From Marinobacter maritimus (GTDB lineage: Bacteria > Pseudomonadota > Gammaproteobacteria > Pseudomonadales > Oleiphilaceae): a stretch of DNA of 64,000 nucleotides. The position numbers and the translations under genes are program-made. Positions 40,217 through 49,063 of the stretch are shown piece by piece (within the stretch, counting starts at the first letter, position 1; each line of letters starts with the position of its first letter). Under the pieces are notes generated by a model that was not told where the DNA came from, did not search any database, and worked only from the letters and a program-made list of their open reading frames with translations. Location of the stretch: NCBI RefSeq assembly GCF_007671675.1, contig NZ_VCGW01000001.1, forward strand, positions 496,001-560,000, given 5' to 3'.

Positions 40217-40563
40217 TAAATGCTCAATGCGGACCGGTTATGTGGGGTCACAACTCGAAGGCAGGCGTTTGGCCTGAAAGCTTCGGCAGAACGGAATGTT
40301 TGAGCCGGGATTCTATCAGGAAACCGGATTCTTTGGTTTACTGAGTATGTTTTGTACTATCAGTAATAGCCGATTTTCTGATCAGCCTGCTGCAATTTGC
40401 AGTGTTCAACATGGATAACCCCTATTACATTCTGTCCCCTATTAAAGATAACCTTCCCCCTCTGCGACCTTATATCGCTGATTTTTCTTCTTCAGGCCAG
40501 TCCAGGCCAGACCAAACGCTGATAATACAAGCCTTTCCGGGCTTTACAAGGAACCTTGAGCGG
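40217..40563. other. Intergenic region with an inverted repeat at 40339-40365
   Basis: 347 bp between the divergent dusA and EamA starts. TACTGAGTA (40339-40347) faces TAC-TA-TCAGTA (40355-40365), a 9-bp stem with a 2-nt bulge and 7-nt loop; a near-palindrome CTGCAATTTGCAG follows at about 40391-40403. The EamA reading frame extends back to 40402 but without a ribosome site or membrane-like sequence. No gene or convincing promoter was identified. Confidence 0.5.
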
Positions 40564-41457
40564 ATGAATCCACACATTTTGGCGGCCATTCTTTCGGCCG
40601 TTTTCATGGGCACAATTGGCGCGGTTGCTGTTTATGCTGACGTCAGCGCGGAAACGGTTACATTTTATCGCCTGTTTATTGGCGCTGTTTTGATGGGTTG
40701 TTTTCTTCTGTTTACAGGCCAGAAAGACAAAGTATTTACCTGGCCCGGTTTCAAGGTTTTGGTAACAGGCGCGTTCCTCGCATGCTTTGTAGTCTTTTAC
40801 GTAATGGCTTTGAGCTACACCAGCATGGCGAACGCGGTTATGTTGTTGTATCTGGCCCCGGTTACAGCGTCGGCGGTCGCACATTTTTTTATGGGTGAGC
40901 GTTTATCAGGGCTCAGCGCAGCTTTGATAGGCATGGCGCTGTTTGGCTTTGCGATGATGATGGAGTTCAACTTTAGCCTGACTGGGCGAAATGAAGAATC
41001 GATCGGTCTGTTTTACGCACTGTGTGCCATGTTGTGTTATGCGGCCTTTATGCTGACCAATCGACTAATTCACGAGCGGGTGCATGTGCTGACCCGAAGT
41101 GGATTTCAAATGCTCGTTGGGGCCCTGTGCGTGTTGCCTTTCATGCTTCAGCAAGGTGACAGCATCGGTGCGGTGCAGTGGGGTTGGCTGGTGGTGGCCG
41201 GTATCGTTCCGGGATTCCTCGCGATCATGTTAGCAGTGGTGGCTTTGAGGGCGCTCCCGGCAGCGACCTTCGGCACCCTGGCCTATCTGGAGCCGATTAC
41301 CGTAGTCGCGCTGGCGTGGTTCCTGTTTGATCAAAGCCTGAACACCTTGCAGCTCTCTGGAAGCGTTCTGATTATTGTCTCGGGCGCGATTCAGGCCGTG
41401 TTGTCGCAGCGAAGCCCACGCTGGGTTGCTGCGGAGCCAACGGTGGGCGTGGGCTAG
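40564..41457 (+). CDS. EamA/DMT-family transporter
   Basis: 297 aa from the ATG at 40564, preceded by AAGGAA; the upstream extension to 40402 is not membrane-like. Ten predicted helices in two EamA repeats, starting MNPHILAAILSAVFMGTIGAVAVYADVSAETVTFYRLFIG. Drug/metabolite transporter proteins of this kind export amino acids, nucleobases or related metabolites; the substrate cannot be read from the sequence. A small open frame continues directly after its amber stop. Confidence 0.88.
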   Translation: MNPHILAAILSAVFMGTIGAVAVYADVSAETVTFYRLFIGAVLMGCFLLFTGQKDKVFTWPGFKVLVTGAFLACFVVFYVMALSYTSMANAVMLLYLAPVTASAVAHFFMGERLSGLSAALIGMALFGFAMMMEFNFSLTGRNEESIGLFYALCAMLCYAAFMLTNRLIHERVHVLTRSGFQMLVGALCVLPFMLQQGDSIGAVQWGWLVVAGIVPGFLAIMLAVVALRALPAATFGTLAYLEPITVVALAWFLFDQSLNTLQLSGSVLIIVSGAIQAVLSQRSPRWVAAEPTVGVG

Positions 41458-41613
41458 GTGGCAGTTGATGAGACCGGGGCAACAGTGAAAGTAGCAAAAC
41501 TGGAGCCACGTACTCCTGATGAAATCAGACGCTTCGCTAACGGCCAGCAACGTCGTGCGATTCGTGATGAGTTAGCGGAGCGTTACAAAGCACTTGAGGC
41601 CCCAAAGGTATAA
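41458..41613 (+). CDS. Possible 51-aa small protein directly after the EamA stop
   Basis: In the same frame as the EamA gene, the TAG stop is immediately followed by GTG and 50 further codons before TAA. The product is hydrophilic and helical, with a stretch TPDEIRRFANGQQRRAIRDE and a tail ERYKALEAPKV, and codon usage looks like that of neighbouring genes. No good Shine-Dalgarno precedes the GTG at 41458 or an internal GTG at 41485. It could be a small gene coupled to EamA, a readthrough extension, or chance. I do not recognise it. Confidence 0.4.
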   Translation: MAVDETGATVKVAKLEPRTPDEIRRFANGQQRRAIRDELAERYKALEAPKV

Positions 41614-41647
41614 TGAGCTTGGCTTGCGGGCCTCAGCGCTTAGGTTT

Positions 41648-43696
41648 TCAGAAAACAAACTCGAGCCCAGCGTACCAAGTGCGCCCGGAGGCCGGCTCAA
41701 AGTACCGCTCGTTGCTGGCGTTAATGCGAAGATTGGCGAAGTAATCCTTGTCGCCCAGGTTGCGAGCGCCCGCAAAACCTTTCAGCAGAAGATTTCCACC
41801 TGCGTACAGCGTGTTTCCGCCGCGCAGGTTTACTAACCAGTAGTCGTCGACCTCCACCTCATTGGCATCATCGGCGACCATGTCGCCGATATAACGGGTC
41901 TCCAGTGTGGCAAAAATGCCACCTAAGCCTTGCCATGTGAGGCGGTTAGACCAGGTTTGCTCTGGCAGGCCGGGTAACCGGTTGCCATCGTAAACGTCGC
42001 CTCCCGAACGGTATGTCTCAAACGTGTAATTGGCGAGGGTGAGGGCAGTTTCTACGCGCCAACTTGGTGAAAAAAGCCAGCCGGCCGCCGCCTCGAAGCC
42101 CTTGCGTGTCGTATCCCCGGCATTGCGATAGAACGTCCGGTCATCGGATCCCGCCAACTCATAGGGAACCAGTTCATCACGAACATCGACCCAGAACAGC
42201 GTGAGGTCATAGGCAATGCCGTTGTTGAGGGTGCCGCGAAGCCCCAATTCATGATTGAGAGATTTTTGTGGTTCGGTTTCCGGATTAAACCCGCCCACGC
42301 CCGACGGGTTAGCAAACTCCGAGAATGTGGGTGTTTCGAACGCAGTGCTGATATTGGCGTAGGCCTGGTGAGATTCCAGATAACGATAGCTCAAGCCTGC
42401 AGAACCACTCCACTCCCGGAAGGTACGGCTGCCGCTTTGGTTTCCATCAGCGGCAAAATCATCATCGACCTTGAGGCGAATCCGGTCGAAACGGCCACCA
42501 ACGGACAGGGTGATTTGATCAGTAAGGCTCAGGTCGCCTTGTGCAAACGCGCCCAACGCGAATGCCGTTTGCAGTTCCTCTGCGGTCAACCCTTGCAGAT
42601 CACCACTGAAGCTCATTTCTCGGCGGATACGGTCATCCCGCTGCTCACGGGCTTCTACGCCTGCGACGTAGCGAAATGGAAGCCCTGAGAGCTCAAGCGA
42701 CTGCCGGTAATCGGCCCTTGCTCCAAAATAGTCCCGGTCGTAATCAATGCGGCTGTCACCAGGGTAGGGCAGTTGCTGTTCGAAGTTCCTGCGCATATAG
42801 AATGTTTTGGCTCGAAACACGCCCGGCCCCGCAGAAAGATCCTGATATTGCAGGCCCAATACTTGTTGATCGACGGTTTGCCCGGTGCCGTACTCTTCTG
42901 TGAAACGCCCAGCCTGGGATCTGTCGGCTTCCACCTGTTCGGCGGTAAGCGCCCCCGGGTCTTCCGAGCGAGGATTCTGCAGCAGATTTATAATGGCGGT
43001 CAGTGAGCGATCGTTGCCCAGCTCTCGGCGCAGCTTGGAATTAAGCAGATATTTTTCGACCTTGGCATTGTCGCGATAGCCTTCGTAGTTGAGTGCAGAA
43101 GCGCTTACGCTGTGTGACCAAGGGCCGTTGGTTTGGCTATTTTTTACGGAGACCTTGCCAAAACTATCGCTTCCGCCGGTGAGGCGTACCGATGTTTCAT
43201 CAGGTTGACGACGCCCGTCGGCGGTGGTTACGCTGATAACGCCACCCGCTGCGTTTCCATACAGAACCGAGGCTGGTCCCCGGATAACTTCGATACGCTC
43301 GGCGCTGTCCAGGTCGATGGCATCTAGCTGAGCCTGGCCATCTGGCAACGTGTAGGGAATGCCATCAACGACAACTGTAACGCCACGAACGCCAAAAGGC
43401 GCTCTGGCCCCAAAACCACGAATGGCTATGCGCTCACCTTGGGCGTAGTTCTCCTGATTCTGTAGAAAAATACCCGGAACCTGGCTCAGGGTCTCATCCA
43501 GCTTTAACTTGGGCTGGCCTTTATGAATCGCGTCTTGCTGAACGATCGACATGGCAGCCGGTGTTTCATAAAGGGCGCGCTCCATCACTGGAGACGTCAC
43601 CACTATGTCAGCGGTAGGTTGCCCATGAGCCGTTGTGGTAAACGGGAGGGTTATGAGTCCGCTCAAAAAGAGAAATGTAGATTTTTGGTTATTCAT
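41648..43696 (-). CDS. TonB-dependent outer-membrane receptor
   Basis: 682 aa from the ATG at 43696, which starts a signal peptide (MNNQKSTFLFLSGLITLP, cut near AHG). A TonB-box-like ADIVVTS follows at the mature N-terminus. The plug domain (~45-150) includes LSQVPGIFLQNQ, IAIRGFGARAPFGVRGV, VVVDGIPYTLPDGQAQLD and RIEVIRGPASVLYGNAAGGVI; the remainder is a 22-strand barrel ending in the expected C-terminal aromatic (LEFVF). The class resembles iron-chelate/FecA-like receptors; the ligand is unknown. In-frame ATGs at 43705 and 43774 add sequence before the signal. No Fur box or B12 riboswitch was recognised upstream. Confidence 0.92.
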   Translation of the reverse strand: MNNQKSTFLFLSGLITLPFTTTAHGQPTADIVVTSPVMERALYETPAAMSIVQQDAIHKGQPKLKLDETLSQVPGIFLQNQENYAQGERIAIRGFGARAPFGVRGVTVVVDGIPYTLPDGQAQLDAIDLDSAERIEVIRGPASVLYGNAAGGVISVTTADGRRQPDETSVRLTGGSDSFGKVSVKNSQTNGPWSHSVSASALNYEGYRDNAKVEKYLLNSKLRRELGNDRSLTAIINLLQNPRSEDPGALTAEQVEADRSQAGRFTEEYGTGQTVDQQVLGLQYQDLSAGPGVFRAKTFYMRRNFEQQLPYPGDSRIDYDRDYFGARADYRQSLELSGLPFRYVAGVEAREQRDDRIRREMSFSGDLQGLTAEELQTAFALGAFAQGDLSLTDQITLSVGGRFDRIRLKVDDDFAADGNQSGSRTFREWSGSAGLSYRYLESHQAYANISTAFETPTFSEFANPSGVGGFNPETEPQKSLNHELGLRGTLNNGIAYDLTLFWVDVRDELVPYELAGSDDRTFYRNAGDTTRKGFEAAAGWLFSPSWRVETALTLANYTFETYRSGGDVYDGNRLPGLPEQTWSNRLTWQGLGGIFATLETRYIGDMVADDANEVEVDDYWLVNLRGGNTLYAGGNLLLKGFAGARNLGDKDYFANLRINASNERYFEPASGRTWYAGLEFVF

Positions 43697-43849
43697 AGGT
43701 CTCATCTTGGGAGGATGATATTTAAACCGGAGATAGCTGAAACGTCTGTCTATTAGTGTAGTGCCAAGTCTCAATAAAGCGCAGGTGGTTTAAATGCAGG
43801 TTTGGGTGGTGCCTAAGTCGTGACCGATGCTCGAGATCTGACGACATCC

Positions 43850-44159
43850 TCAAGCATCCACATTCGCCACCCCAAACGGAATATGCACCATAGGAATATC
43901 CCCCGCGTCAGATTCCAGGTGCGATCGTTGGTCATTAAAAAACATGTGGGGTTTGAGCACGTTCAGAATCCGGTCTTTCTTCATGCCCCCCAGGAAGAAA
44001 ACCTCATTGGCGTCCACGCCCCAGTGTTCCAGCGTTGTAATCACCCGCTCATGGGAGGGCGCATTGCGGGCCCCGGAAAATGCGATCAGACTTGCAGAGA
44101 TCAAACAGAGCGCTGGAGGCAACTGCAATAACGAGCTTGTCTTCGATCGGGTAGGGCAT
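43850..44159 (-). pseudogene. 5'-nucleotidase (PF06189-type) remnant with large internal deletion
   Basis: From the ATG at 44159 the frame reads MPYPIEDKLVIAVASSALFD and on through SDRIFR, the N-terminus I recognise for cytosolic 5'-nucleotidases of this family, then meets a stop within 10 codons. In another frame, immediately after the junction (about 44070-44080), the sequence reads ARNAPSHERV, then HWGVDANEVFFLGGMKKDRIL and ends with IPFGVAN, the family C-terminus. About two hundred codons between these parts are missing and the two halves are out of frame, so the gene is dead. It sits between the MCP and the TonB receptor genes. Confidence 0.82.
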
Positions 44160-44213
44160 CGGAAGGTAATTCCTTTTTTTGCCGATATCTAATGGGTTTT
44201 GTCTTAAATGACA

Positions 44214-46214
44214 TCAACCGATCTTGAACCGGCGTACCAGGCTGTCGAGATCCTCCGCCATATCGGCCATCGACTTGCTGGACTGGTTAACGTGGGCAAT
44301 GTCGTCCGTAAGCTCGTCGATAGCACCACTGCTGGCCTCGAAGTTTTGAGTCATCTCCGCCGCCGTTGCACGCTGTTGTTCAGTGGCGCTCGCAATTTGT
44401 GTGGTCATTTCCACAATCCGGTTCACGGCAGCCAGAATTTCCGACAAGGCGGTGCCGGATTTTGTGGCTTCTTCTCTGGCTTCACCCGCCATTTGCTTGG
44501 CTTTGCTCATATCAACGACCGCACCCGCAGCGCCGCTTTGCAGGTTCGATACAATGCGCTCTATGTCGACGGTTGAGTCCTGAACCCGCTTGGCCAGGCC
44601 ACGGACTTCGTCTGCAACTACAGAGAAACCCCGGCCTGCATCTCCTGCGCGGGCTGCTTCGATAGCCGCATTCAGCGCCAGGAGGTTGGTCTGTTCTGCA
44701 ATCGCCTGGATAACCTCCAGCACACCGCCAATTTCACCCGACTCCTGCTCCAGGCGCTGGATACGCTGTGAACCTTCTTCTACCTGCTCCGCCAGTTTCG
44801 TTACCGATGCTATTGCCGTCGCAACCGTTGCCCGCCCCGTATCGGCCAGGTTGGCCGCCTGACGCGCAGATTCATCTGTGTCGCTCGTATTCGACGCAAT
44901 TTCATCCGAGGTGGAAACCATCTCCTGCATCGCGGCCGACATCTGGGTGATCTGATCTCGTTGCTGCTCGGCATTGCCTGAGGTTCTGCTGGTTATGCCA
45001 GACAAGGATTCCGATTCGGTGGTGAGTCGGCGTGACGACGTAACGATCTGGGAAATGGTGTTTTCCAACGTCTCCAGAAAGGAGTTTACTGCCGAAATAA
45101 AGTCCCCAATCTCATCCGGCCGCCCTCTGGTTAGCCGGGTCGACACATCCCCCTTGTTATTGCCTATGTCTTTCAGGTACATGAGGATTTCTGTTCGGGC
45201 GCGCTTCACACTGGCGCCCATGATCCGGCTCAATAAAAAGGCAACCACCAGCCCCAGAATGACAGAGGCGATGAATGCAGCGAGTATAAAACTGAGTGCC
45301 GTGCCGGTTTCGGCTTCGGCTTCGTCGGCTACAGTTTCGAGGGCGACGAAGACCTTTTGTTCAAGATTTCGCGCCAGCTCGGTGATATTGGGGCCCAACA
45401 CGTCAAGCTTGGTGTTTTTCGTGTTGATCATTGCTCTTTGATGGACCAGCAGGTCGTCTACGGATGCCTGATATTTCGCCAACGTTTCTGTCGCGGTATC
45501 GATATACTGCCGGATGTACTGCGGAACCGTGTCCATATCAAGAAAAGCGAGGCCATCAGCCAGGTCTTCCATAGCATACCCAAGGGCTTTTTCTGAGGAT
45601 TCGTCGCCGTTTGCGAAGTATCGCTGTGTTGCCATTCGCATCAGGAGCGTGTCGTTGATCAACTGTTCCAGAACGACTCGTAGCTGACTATCGGGTTCTC
45701 TGTTGGTAATTCCGTCGATGGCTCTTCGCAGCGCTGCTGATGCGGTCGGGCCATATTTGTCGAGTTCGTCGGCAATGATACGTTGTACTTGCTGTTTGGC
45801 TGGCACCAATTCGGTTTTGAAAATACCAACGTACTGTGATGTTGCCTGCTCAATTTCACCCACGAGCTGCTTGCGCTCTGAATTTTGAATATTTTTCTGA
45901 GCATCGGACATTGTGCCGAAAAACTCGGATTCAAGCTGCTCGAAACGAGAGAGAATTTCGTCGTCGCCTGTGACGTAATAATCAAAGACCCACAGCCTCA
46001 TCCTGTACAGATTAATGAGAACCCCCGTCGCAACGGCTGTTTCCGGGGCCAGATCCCGTGCAACCGTGCCCATTCGTTCATCCAGGTTTTGAAACTCTCG
46101 GATGCTGTAGAAGGTGACGAATGCGAACAGCAGTAGAATGAAAACGGGTGCGATCAGGAGTTTGCCGCTTACGCCGAGTCGGCGTTCAATCGATTCAAAT
46201 GTGTTTACAGCCAC
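44214..46214 (-). CDS. Methyl-accepting chemotaxis protein
   Basis: 666 aa, GTG start. TM1 (~18-37), a long helical periplasmic sensor (~38-300, HBM/4-helix-like, no recognised ligand motif), TM2 (~303-325, [22 protein letters not shown]), HAMP-like region, then a signalling domain with the hairpin tip [25 protein letters not shown] and [13 protein letters not shown]. It lacks a C-terminal CheR-docking pentapeptide. It should feed the CheA/CheW array; the ligand is unknown. Confidence 0.93.
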   Translation of the reverse strand: MAVNTFESIERRLGVSGKLLIAPVFILLLFAFVTFYSIREFQNLDERMGTVARDLAPETAVATGVLINLYRMRLWVFDYYVTGDDEILSRFEQLESEFFGTMSDAQKNIQNSERKQLVGEIEQATSQYVGIFKTELVPAKQQVQRIIADELDKYGPTASAALRRAIDGITNREPDSQLRVVLEQLINDTLLMRMATQRYFANGDESSEKALGYAMEDLADGLAFLDMDTVPQYIRQYIDTATETLAKYQASVDDLLVHQRAMINTKNTKLDVLGPNITELARNLEQKVFVALETVADEAEAETGTALSFILAAFIASVILGLVVAFLLSRIMGASVKRARTEILMYLKDIGNNKGDVSTRLTRGRPDEIGDFISAVNSFLETLENTISQIVTSSRRLTTESESLSGITSRTSGNAEQQRDQITQMSAAMQEMVSTSDEIASNTSDTDESARQAANLADTGRATVATAIASVTKLAEQVEEGSQRIQRLEQESGEIGGVLEVIQAIAEQTNLLALNAAIEAARAGDAGRGFSVVADEVRGLAKRVQDSTVDIERIVSNLQSGAAGAVVDMSKAKQMAGEAREEATKSGTALSEILAAVNRIVEMTTQIASATEQQRATAAEMTQNFEASSGAIDELTDDIAHVNQSSKSMADMAEDLDSLVRRFKIG

Positions 46215-46451
46215 GGGTCCATCTCTTTTTATAGTGTTTGATAACCTGGTTAACGGCTGCTCAGGTAAAACCTGAACAAATAATCGCTCCGTAAACCTCG
46301 TTTGGGGCGAAAGGGCAGAGGCTGCGCCCTCATGATACGAAAGCGCGCTTCTCCTCCAGGTTTCGATGCTGGCATTCCGGTAAAGAACGATCCAGTATGG
46401 TTTTCGAAAACATAACTATAATATGATTTACCAGCAAAGGAGGCTCTAAAT

Positions 46452-47003
46452 ATGGCGACCCTTAACCAAGTGCGCCACGACCACGCCAACATGGCGCGGT
46501 TGCTGCACGTACTCTTGCTCCGGCACGAGTACCTGGCGCAGGGCGAGCGCCCGGACTTTCGTCTGATACGTGAAGTCGTGGATTACATCATTGATTATAT
46601 GAACGCTTTCGTCAGGCCCCTTGAGCGTCTTTACAGCGAGCATCAGGTGGCCAAAAAGTTCAAAGCCGGCGAAGTAGGGCAACAACTGGCCGAAGATTAT
46701 CAGGCCCTGCGGGAGCGTCTGGATCTGCTTTCCGAAAATATTGATATGATTCTTCTGGATGCGGTGGTGCCCATGGATCGTTTTGCCGACGATCTCAAGG
46801 CCTATCTTGATGCTCATCTCGCCTACTTGCGTGCCGAGCGTGAACAGCTATTCCCATTCTTTCGTGAACAGTTGTCTGAAGAAGAACAGAAGCATCTGCT
46901 TGATATGCTGCCGGAGGGCGCACAGGCAAATCTGGCGCGACTTAAAGAAGACTATCCCCAGCTGTACGAGGAATTCGAGGCCGCGCCTTCACCTTTTGCC
47001 TAA
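46452..47003 (+). CDS. Hemerythrin-like (HHE) domain protein
   Basis: 183 aa, soluble, all helical; AAAGGAGG 8 nt before the ATG and a TATAAT at 46417-46422. His/Glu/Asp residues in HDHANMARLLHVLLLRHEYL, then DYIIDYMNAFVRPLERLYSEHQ (with Glu/His) and AHLAYLRAEREQLFP fit the di-iron HHE cation-binding four-helix bundle. Members bind O2, NO or iron; the specific role is not evident. No operon partner: MCP is divergent and LysR convergent. Confidence 0.82.
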   Translation: MATLNQVRHDHANMARLLHVLLLRHEYLAQGERPDFRLIREVVDYIIDYMNAFVRPLERLYSEHQVAKKFKAGEVGQQLAEDYQALRERLDLLSENIDMILLDAVVPMDRFADDLKAYLDAHLAYLRAEREQLFPFFREQLSEEEQKHLLDMLPEGAQANLARLKEDYPQLYEEFEAAPSPFA

Positions 47004-47040
47004 GTGCCTTGTCACGGGCGCCAGGGATAAATATGGACGC

Positions 47041-47904
47041 TCATTCCTCGGTCGACAGGTGGCTACGAATCAGTTCGGCCAACTGTTTTACAGGCTCTGA
47101 AGGTCGGCCAGCTGGCCGGTGCAGGGCAATCTCCACGTACTGAAGTGCTGGCATGCCGCTACGCTCATCCAGCACTCGCAACTGGGGTGTCAGCATATTG
47201 CGGGTTATAACAGCCACCGCGAGCCCCGCTGCGACCACTGGCATCAGGCCGGTCATGGACTGGCTGGAATAGGCCATTCGCCAATCTCGCCCGGCGTTCG
47301 TTAACGCTTGTTCGGCAACGTCGCGGAATACATCTGCCCCCGGTGAATAGAACGCCAGAGGTATCGGGTCGGTCAGCGATGGCTGGGCGTTGGCGCCGAC
47401 AGCCCACATCAGCGGCTCACGCCGGATGACTTCACCACCCGGTGAACGGGCCTGGCGTGTCACTACTGCCAGGTCCATGTTTCCAGACTGCACCTGTTTT
47501 ACCAGCTCGACGCTTGATCTGCAGGTAACCTGCAACTGCACTGCCGGAAACTGCCGGTTGAAGTGAGACAGTACCGAGGTCAACAGAAAAGCATAATCCT
47601 CCGGAATGCCAAGGTTCAGCTCCCCGGAAACCTGGCGTTGCTGCACGTCATCAACGGCTTCATTGTTGAGCTCCAGCATTTTTCTGGCGTAACCCACCAG
47701 CTTCTGGCCTTCGGCTGTAAACCGGATACGACGCCCGTCTTTCTCATGCAGCGGAACGCCGAGCGCTGCTTCCAGGCGGTTCAACTGCATGCTTACTGTG
47801 GACTGTGTGTAGGCCAGCCTCTCCGCTGCGGCCGTCACTGTTCCGGTGTCTGCGATGGTCACCAGTGTCAGGAGCATGTTCAGATCCAGTATCCGGTTTC
47901 TCAA
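47041..47904 (-). CDS. LysR-family transcriptional regulator
   Basis: 287 aa. The start is set to TTG at 47904, with AAGGA 8 nt upstream, giving LRNRILDLNMLLTLVTIADTGTV; the longer ATG frame from 47940 runs through that ribosome site. Winged HTH: VTAAAERLAYTQSTVSMQLNRLEAAL (~22-47). Effector domain from ~90. Divergent from an EamA transporter gene (114 bp between starts), the classic arrangement for a LysR protein controlling the neighbour. The effector is unknown. Confidence 0.9.
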   Translation of the reverse strand: MRNRILDLNMLLTLVTIADTGTVTAAAERLAYTQSTVSMQLNRLEAALGVPLHEKDGRRIRFTAEGQKLVGYARKMLELNNEAVDDVQQRQVSGELNLGIPEDYAFLLTSVLSHFNRQFPAVQLQVTCRSSVELVKQVQSGNMDLAVVTRQARSPGGEVIRREPLMWAVGANAQPSLTDPIPLAFYSPGADVFRDVAEQALTNAGRDWRMAYSSQSMTGLMPVVAAGLAVAVITRNMLTPQLRVLDERSGMPALQYVEIALHRPAGRPSEPVKQLAELIRSHLSTEE

Positions 47905-48018
47905 TGTATCAATCCTTGTGATGTGTAGTATCAAAAACAATTGATTTTGTGATGAGTGGTGAGTGTATAGCCTGTAGCTGTCGAATCCAATCCACCCACA
48001 GCCACAGGAGTCACGACG

Positions 48019-48936
48019 GTGCGCATATTGACTAACCCCTCCCGCCCACTTTTTATCAGTATCATTGCCGCGCTTTTTGCCGTTGTACTCTGGGCAGGCG
48101 CGCCCCTGCTGGTAGATATTGCCAGTTCGGTACCGCCGTTCCAGCTCACTACCATTGCGTTAATCAGCGGCGCCATAGTGGCCTTGCCGATGAGCATTCG
48201 TAAGCGACGTAATCGCAGTGTTCAAACGGTTCAGTCTGCGGTTTCCCTGAAGTGGAAACTGACGATCTATGGCTTGGTTCCGGCTCTGATACTCGGGGCC
48301 ATCGGCGGCTATCTTTCCGGTGTTGGAATGGCTCCGACCGCAGAGGCAGCGCTGATAACTTATACTTGGCCGGTGATGTTTATTGTTATCAGTCAGTGGC
48401 TTTTTCATCGCCGGCTTCCGCTGCCTGTTTTGGGTGGCGCACTCATTGCGTTCTCTGGCGCTGCCGTTTTGCTTTCCCCGGAAGCGGGAGGTGAAGCGTT
48501 TTCCAAATACATGGCAGGTTACGCATTGGCGCTGATGGCAGGTTGCTGTTGGGCCGTGTATTCGTGGATATGCCAGGCTGCGCCTGTTGCGATTGCACCG
48601 CTGATGCCAGAGCTTTTTCTGCTGGCTGCCGTGGGAGCGGCAATCGCTGATGTTCTTTCTGGTAGTGCTTTCGGGTTGCCTTCCGGCATCGCCCTTATTG
48701 CCGGTGTTGCGCTTGGTGTCGGCCCGTATGGGCTTGCGATGGTGGCATGGGACCTGGCACTGCGAACCGGGCCGGCAGCGCTGGTGGGCAGTCTGGCCTA
48801 TGGGGTGCCCGTCCTGGCGGCCACGTTCCTGGTAATTGCCGGCGTTGCATCTCCGGACTGGCGCTTGCCCCTGGCTGCGCTGCTGGTGGTTGCCGGATCT
48901 GTTGTGGCGACCATGAAACGGGCGACACCGGCCTGA
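48019..48936 (+). CDS. EamA/DMT-family transporter, LysR-linked
   Basis: 305 aa, GTG start with AGGAG 8 nt upstream. Ten helices in two EamA repeats (LFISIIAALFAVVLWAGAPLLVDIA at the start; second repeat after KYMAGYALALMAGCCWAVYSW). Probably an exporter of a small metabolite or amino acid, controlled by the divergent LysR protein; substrate not inferable. Confidence 0.88.
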   Translation: MRILTNPSRPLFISIIAALFAVVLWAGAPLLVDIASSVPPFQLTTIALISGAIVALPMSIRKRRNRSVQTVQSAVSLKWKLTIYGLVPALILGAIGGYLSGVGMAPTAEAALITYTWPVMFIVISQWLFHRRLPLPVLGGALIAFSGAAVLLSPEAGGEAFSKYMAGYALALMAGCCWAVYSWICQAAPVAIAPLMPELFLLAAVGAAIADVLSGSAFGLPSGIALIAGVALGVGPYGLAMVAWDLALRTGPAALVGSLAYGVPVLAATFLVIAGVASPDWRLPLAALLVVAGSVVATMKRATPA

Positions 48937-49034
48937 AATGTTGATGTAAACGTAATAGACTTCGGCTGGTAGATTTCCTTCTGCTACTGTCCGGTGACGT
49001 ATTAAAAGACCAACCCTGAAGAATGCACTGAGAC

Positions 49035-49055
49035 GGCCGGCTGACGAAGCCGGCC
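49035..49055 (+). other. Perfect 8-bp hairpin just before the MFS start codon
   Basis: GGCCGGCT (49035-49042) and AGCCGGCC (49048-49055) pair over a 5-nt loop, ending 8 nt before the GTG at 49064, where a Shine-Dalgarno would normally be. It would occlude initiation at this GTG, or the true start lies upstream and the hairpin is coding. Confidence 0.5.
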
Positions 49056-49063
49056 AGAACTTC

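Noticed and set aside
43697..43849. Possible Fur box or cobalamin riboswitch upstream of the TonB-dependent receptor
   Set aside because: No GATAAT-type inverted array and no B12-box or riboswitch core was found.
46411..46422. Full sigma-70 promoter before the hemerythrin-like gene
   Set aside because: The TATAAT is good, but no acceptable -35 lies 16-18 bp upstream and there is no extended -10, so it is mentioned only with the gene.
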